Positions 40,668-42,918 of a stretch of 42,918 bases of DNA are shown here, one piece after another. The notes under the pieces are model-generated. The model was not told where the DNA came from. It worked only from the letters and a program-made list of their open reading frames with translations, and made no database searches. Numbering within the stretch: the stretch's first letter is position 1; every line of letters begins with the position of its first letter. The position numbers and the translations under genes were made by a program. Source of the DNA: a virus. Where the stretch lies: the IMG/VR virus record IMGVR_UViG_3300038307_000092, positions 1 to 42,918 of that record; one strand, given 5' to 3'.

Positions 40668-42359
40668 TCAATGGCACTCCGACCAATTCTTACCTACTCT
40701 AAATTCTCCGTCCATCTTAATACAACAATTAAGAATCTTACCTGCTTGGTTAATAGCCTGACATCCTAGTGTACCTACGATATCAGAGATGACGGGATCA
40801 CATTCCAACTGCCACTCATCATGAACAGTTGCCATAAAATTCACTTGGCCTTTAAAGGGCTTCAAACTCCGCGACAATAATACCTGAGCTACCTTCATAA
40901 GTATAGCTCCATCGCCTTGTAGTTGTACGTTCAAAGATTTATGAGCAGCTCGACAAGGAACCTCTCGGTGATCTAGCAACGTAATGGTTCCTTTCTTCTG
41001 CACTTGCCATTCAACATTAGCTAAGAGCTGCTTAAGGGCTGGCATTGAATCCAAGTATTGTTTCTTGATCTCCTTACCAACCTTCGGTCCCTTCTTAACA
41101 ATCTGCCCTATCTTCAAATCACCAGCACCGTAGATCAAAGCGTAGAAGAAAGTCTTTGCGGATTCTCTGTCTGGTAGACCAGCTGCCTTCTGATTCACGG
41201 TATGAATATCATCATTCAGTACCTGCTGAGCGAAAGCTCCCTTGTCCCATCTAGCCATACGACTAGCTAATAGCCGAGCTTCTAGACCAGAGGCATCGAT
41301 ACCTACCTGTACCCAGTCCTTACTAGGTACAAACAAAGACCGTGCTCTACTGTCCCCAGATACCTGTTGTAGATTGGGTTGAGAAGCAGTCATGCGACCA
41401 GTTACAGTGCCTTGGGTATTCACTCCTCCGTGGATGCGACCGTCTCTAGATACATTAGCTCTGAGAATCCAATCTTCCACCTGACTCAGTAGTTTTGTGG
41501 TAGCAAAGTATTTCACTAATTCCTTTGCCTCAGGGTAAGGTAGCTTCTTAAGGACAGCCTCATCTACTTTAGGGTTACCCTTCTCTGTCTTAGGTGGTTT
41601 CCAGTTATACTTGGTAGCCAATCGCTCTGCTATCTGCTTCCGAGAACCGGGGTTAAACACAGTGACCTTATCCTTTAACCTCTTACCTGTCTTATCAGAG
41701 TACCTTTCCTCAGTAATTGGTAGGAATATCTGACCAAGATCGTCCTCGATACCTACCTTTTCCATGAGAAGATCGGCTTCGAGGGACTCAGCGGCCTTGA
41801 GATTAAACCCAAAGCCATTAACGATTTGATCCGAAACAATCCGTGCGACTTTATGCTCCAACTTTACCGACTTCGAATATTGTTTTGCATAGGCCTGCTC
41901 TGCATGGAATATCTTAGTTGTTATAGCTACGTCCTGCTTACAGTAACGAACCATCTCTTCTGTCAGCTGAGAGAAATCGTGGAATTCCTCCTTAGGGAAA
42001 TCGAAATACTCTCCCCAAGCCTTTAGACTATTAGATCCCATCGGGTGGTTCTGTCTGTCTGGATACATCAACCGAGAAACAATCAATGTATCAAAGAATT
42101 TAACATCAATCCGACCATAGTATCTCTCAAGCATTGGGATATCATACATGATGATATTATGTCCGATCAATAAGTCAGCAGTCTTCAGGAAAGCAACGCC
42201 TTCCATCATCTCTCCTCGTAGGAATTCCCAAGTTTCGCCTGTGTCTACGTCTTCCACACACATGCAGAAGATATCATCGCCCTCTGGGATAGGACAACCT
42301 TTCTTATTAATGACAACTTCGCTCAGGCCGTTGGCCTCGATGTCGAAAGCAAGTCTCAT
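40668..42359 (-). CDS. Family A DNA polymerase with 3'-5' exonuclease (T7-type, 563 aa)
   Basis: The replicative polymerase. The proofreading domain shows FDIEANGL (Asp6, Glu8), GHNIIMYDIPML (66-77) and YCKQDVA (139-145). The polymerase domain shows GRMTASQPNLQQV (321-333), motif A with Asp355 (GIDASGLEARLL), motif B R398-K402-Y406-Y410 (RESAKTFFYALIYGAG) and motif C VHDEWQLE (His513, Asp514). All catalytic residues are present. It is about 140 residues shorter than T7 gp5, so a T7-type thioredoxin-binding insertion is probably missing or small. AGGA stands 8 bases before the ATG. Confidence 0.96.
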   Translation of the reverse strand: MRLAFDIEANGLSEVVINKKGCPIPEGDDIFCMCVEDVDTGETWEFLRGEMMEGVAFLKTADLLIGHNIIMYDIPMLERYYGRIDVKFFDTLIVSRLMYPDRQNHPMGSNSLKAWGEYFDFPKEEFHDFSQLTEEMVRYCKQDVAITTKIFHAEQAYAKQYSKSVKLEHKVARIVSDQIVNGFGFNLKAAESLEADLLMEKVGIEDDLGQIFLPITEERYSDKTGKRLKDKVTVFNPGSRKQIAERLATKYNWKPPKTEKGNPKVDEAVLKKLPYPEAKELVKYFATTKLLSQVEDWILRANVSRDGRIHGGVNTQGTVTGRMTASQPNLQQVSGDSRARSLFVPSKDWVQVGIDASGLEARLLASRMARWDKGAFAQQVLNDDIHTVNQKAAGLPDRESAKTFFYALIYGAGDLKIGQIVKKGPKVGKEIKKQYLDSMPALKQLLANVEWQVQKKGTITLLDHREVPCRAAHKSLNVQLQGDGAILMKVAQVLLSRSLKPFKGQVNFMATVHDEWQLECDPVISDIVGTLGCQAINQAGKILNCCIKMDGEFRVGKNWSECH

Positions 42360-42362
42360 TGT

Positions 42363-42918
42363 TTAAATCCTTATATTATTTACTGCTTTTTCTGTAGATC
42401 CCGTAAGACCTAGGAATTTATTAATTGTTTTGATAGCTATCTCAGGAGTATCTAACATATCCTCAAAGAATATTCTAAAAGCCCTGACACGAGAGTCTCT
42501 CCACCACCTCGCTATCGAAGCACTACCAAAGTTAACTATATTCTTGAACTGATGGAGATCTAAGTGCCTATACAGTTCGAGAGACCTCGCACGTTGGCTT
42601 AGGGGGTCCAGGCGGCCTGCTTTTATTTCTTTATCCATAACTTCTACATCAAGTATAGCAAGCTGCATAAAGCTTAGGGCCTGAGCGTCTCTGTCCCGTC
42701 GATCACAAAGTATAACTCTAGAAGTAAGTCCTTCTGGGATTAACATAGGACCTATAGGTCCTAGTACTTTTACGCCCTTGCCTCGATTTACCTCAGTAAA
42801 ATAGCTTAGCTGTTTCTCAAAAGGTATATCGTAATAGCCTTGGGGATTGTGCTTGGAGATCCTTTCTTGAAGATCCTCTGGCACGTCTTGGCTGTGGAGA
42901 TAGCTATTCCCTTGGAAG
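42363..42918 (-). CDS. Sulfotransferase-like protein, C-terminal part (5' end outside window)
   Basis: The frame is open to the right edge, so the start lies beyond the window; the GTG at 42884 is only an internal codon candidate. About 185 residues are seen. SRVILCDRRDRDAQALSFM resembles the RDPrD...S core of PAPS-dependent sulfotransferases, and the end (FEDMLDTPEIAIKTINKFLGL) resembles their YEDLL..P......FLGL tail. The PAPS-binding P-loop would lie in the missing N-terminal part. If right, it could sulfate a cell-surface or small-molecule acceptor, or use the fold for something else. The stop lies 3 bases before the polymerase start. Confidence 0.5.
   Translation of the reverse strand, partial: FQGNSYLHSQDVPEDLQERISKHNPQGYYDIPFEKQLSYFTEVNRGKGVKVLGPIGPMLIPEGLTSRVILCDRRDRDAQALSFMQLAILDVEVMDKEIKAGRLDPLSQRARSLELYRHLDLHQFKNIVNFGSASIARWWRDSRVRAFRIFFEDMLDTPEIAIKTINKFLGLTGSTEKAVNNIRI

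Noticed and set aside
1-42918. tRNA genes, CRISPR arrays, insertion sequences, integrase or attachment sites
   Set aside because: None seen by eye. The only repeats are short in-frame coding repeats, and almost no intergenic space is free for RNA genes. A tRNAscan run was not possible.

Overview
The window is a 42.9 kb piece of a tailed-phage genome with short-tail (podovirus, T7-like) morphogenesis genes. Every gene I can support lies on the minus strand, so the biological reading order runs from right (42918) to left (1). Genes are packed tightly: stops and starts often overlap (ATGA, TAATG, TGATG) or sit a few bases apart behind AGGAGG-type ribosome binding sites. No stretch over 300 bases lacks a gene; the longest candidate gap is 30526-30716. 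Both window edges cut through genes.

Replication and nucleotide block (42918 to 36485, in order): the C-terminal end of a sulfotransferase-like protein, a short T7-type family A DNA polymerase, a DUF4406-like protein, a papain-like (permuted NlpC/P60-type) protein, a deoxynucleotide monophosphate kinase-like P-loop protein, a FEN/PIN-type 5'-3' exonuclease, and a B12-dependent class II ribonucleotide reductase. Two small genes that overlap in different frames follow.

Head and tail block (36163 to 22059): a coiled-coil protein, portal, three beta-rich virion proteins, a small membrane protein (holin candidate), scaffold, major capsid protein, a strong hairpin terminator, tail tube A, an enlarged tail tube B, tail fibre and a probable small terminase. 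Three tiny lysine-rich proteins and the large terminase follow (22057 to 19618).

Internal (ejected) core block (19552 to 1): a gp14-like protein, a protein with a perfect EF-hand loop, a lysozyme-bearing protein, a 1587-residue protein and a giant gene. I checked the giant gene codon by codon and it is open for at least 3850 codons before running off the left edge. It carries two separate HExxH zincin-type motifs; the first sits in a context typical of the metallopeptidases found in phage polyvalent proteins. These five genes take up about 19.5 kb and encode over 6500 residues, far more than the T7 internal core (gp14, gp15 and gp16, about 2260 residues).

No phage RNA polymerase, integrase or lysogeny gene is seen in this window. 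The combination of a class II reductase, a short polymerase with tyrosine at the position equivalent to E. coli Pol I residue 762, and T7-like structural genes recalls lytic marine podoviruses such as the SIO1/VpV262 (Zobellviridae/cobavirus) type. This placement rests on family knowledge and gene content, not on a database comparison. The host cannot be read from the sequence; an aquatic proteobacterium with access to cobalamin is a reasonable guess.
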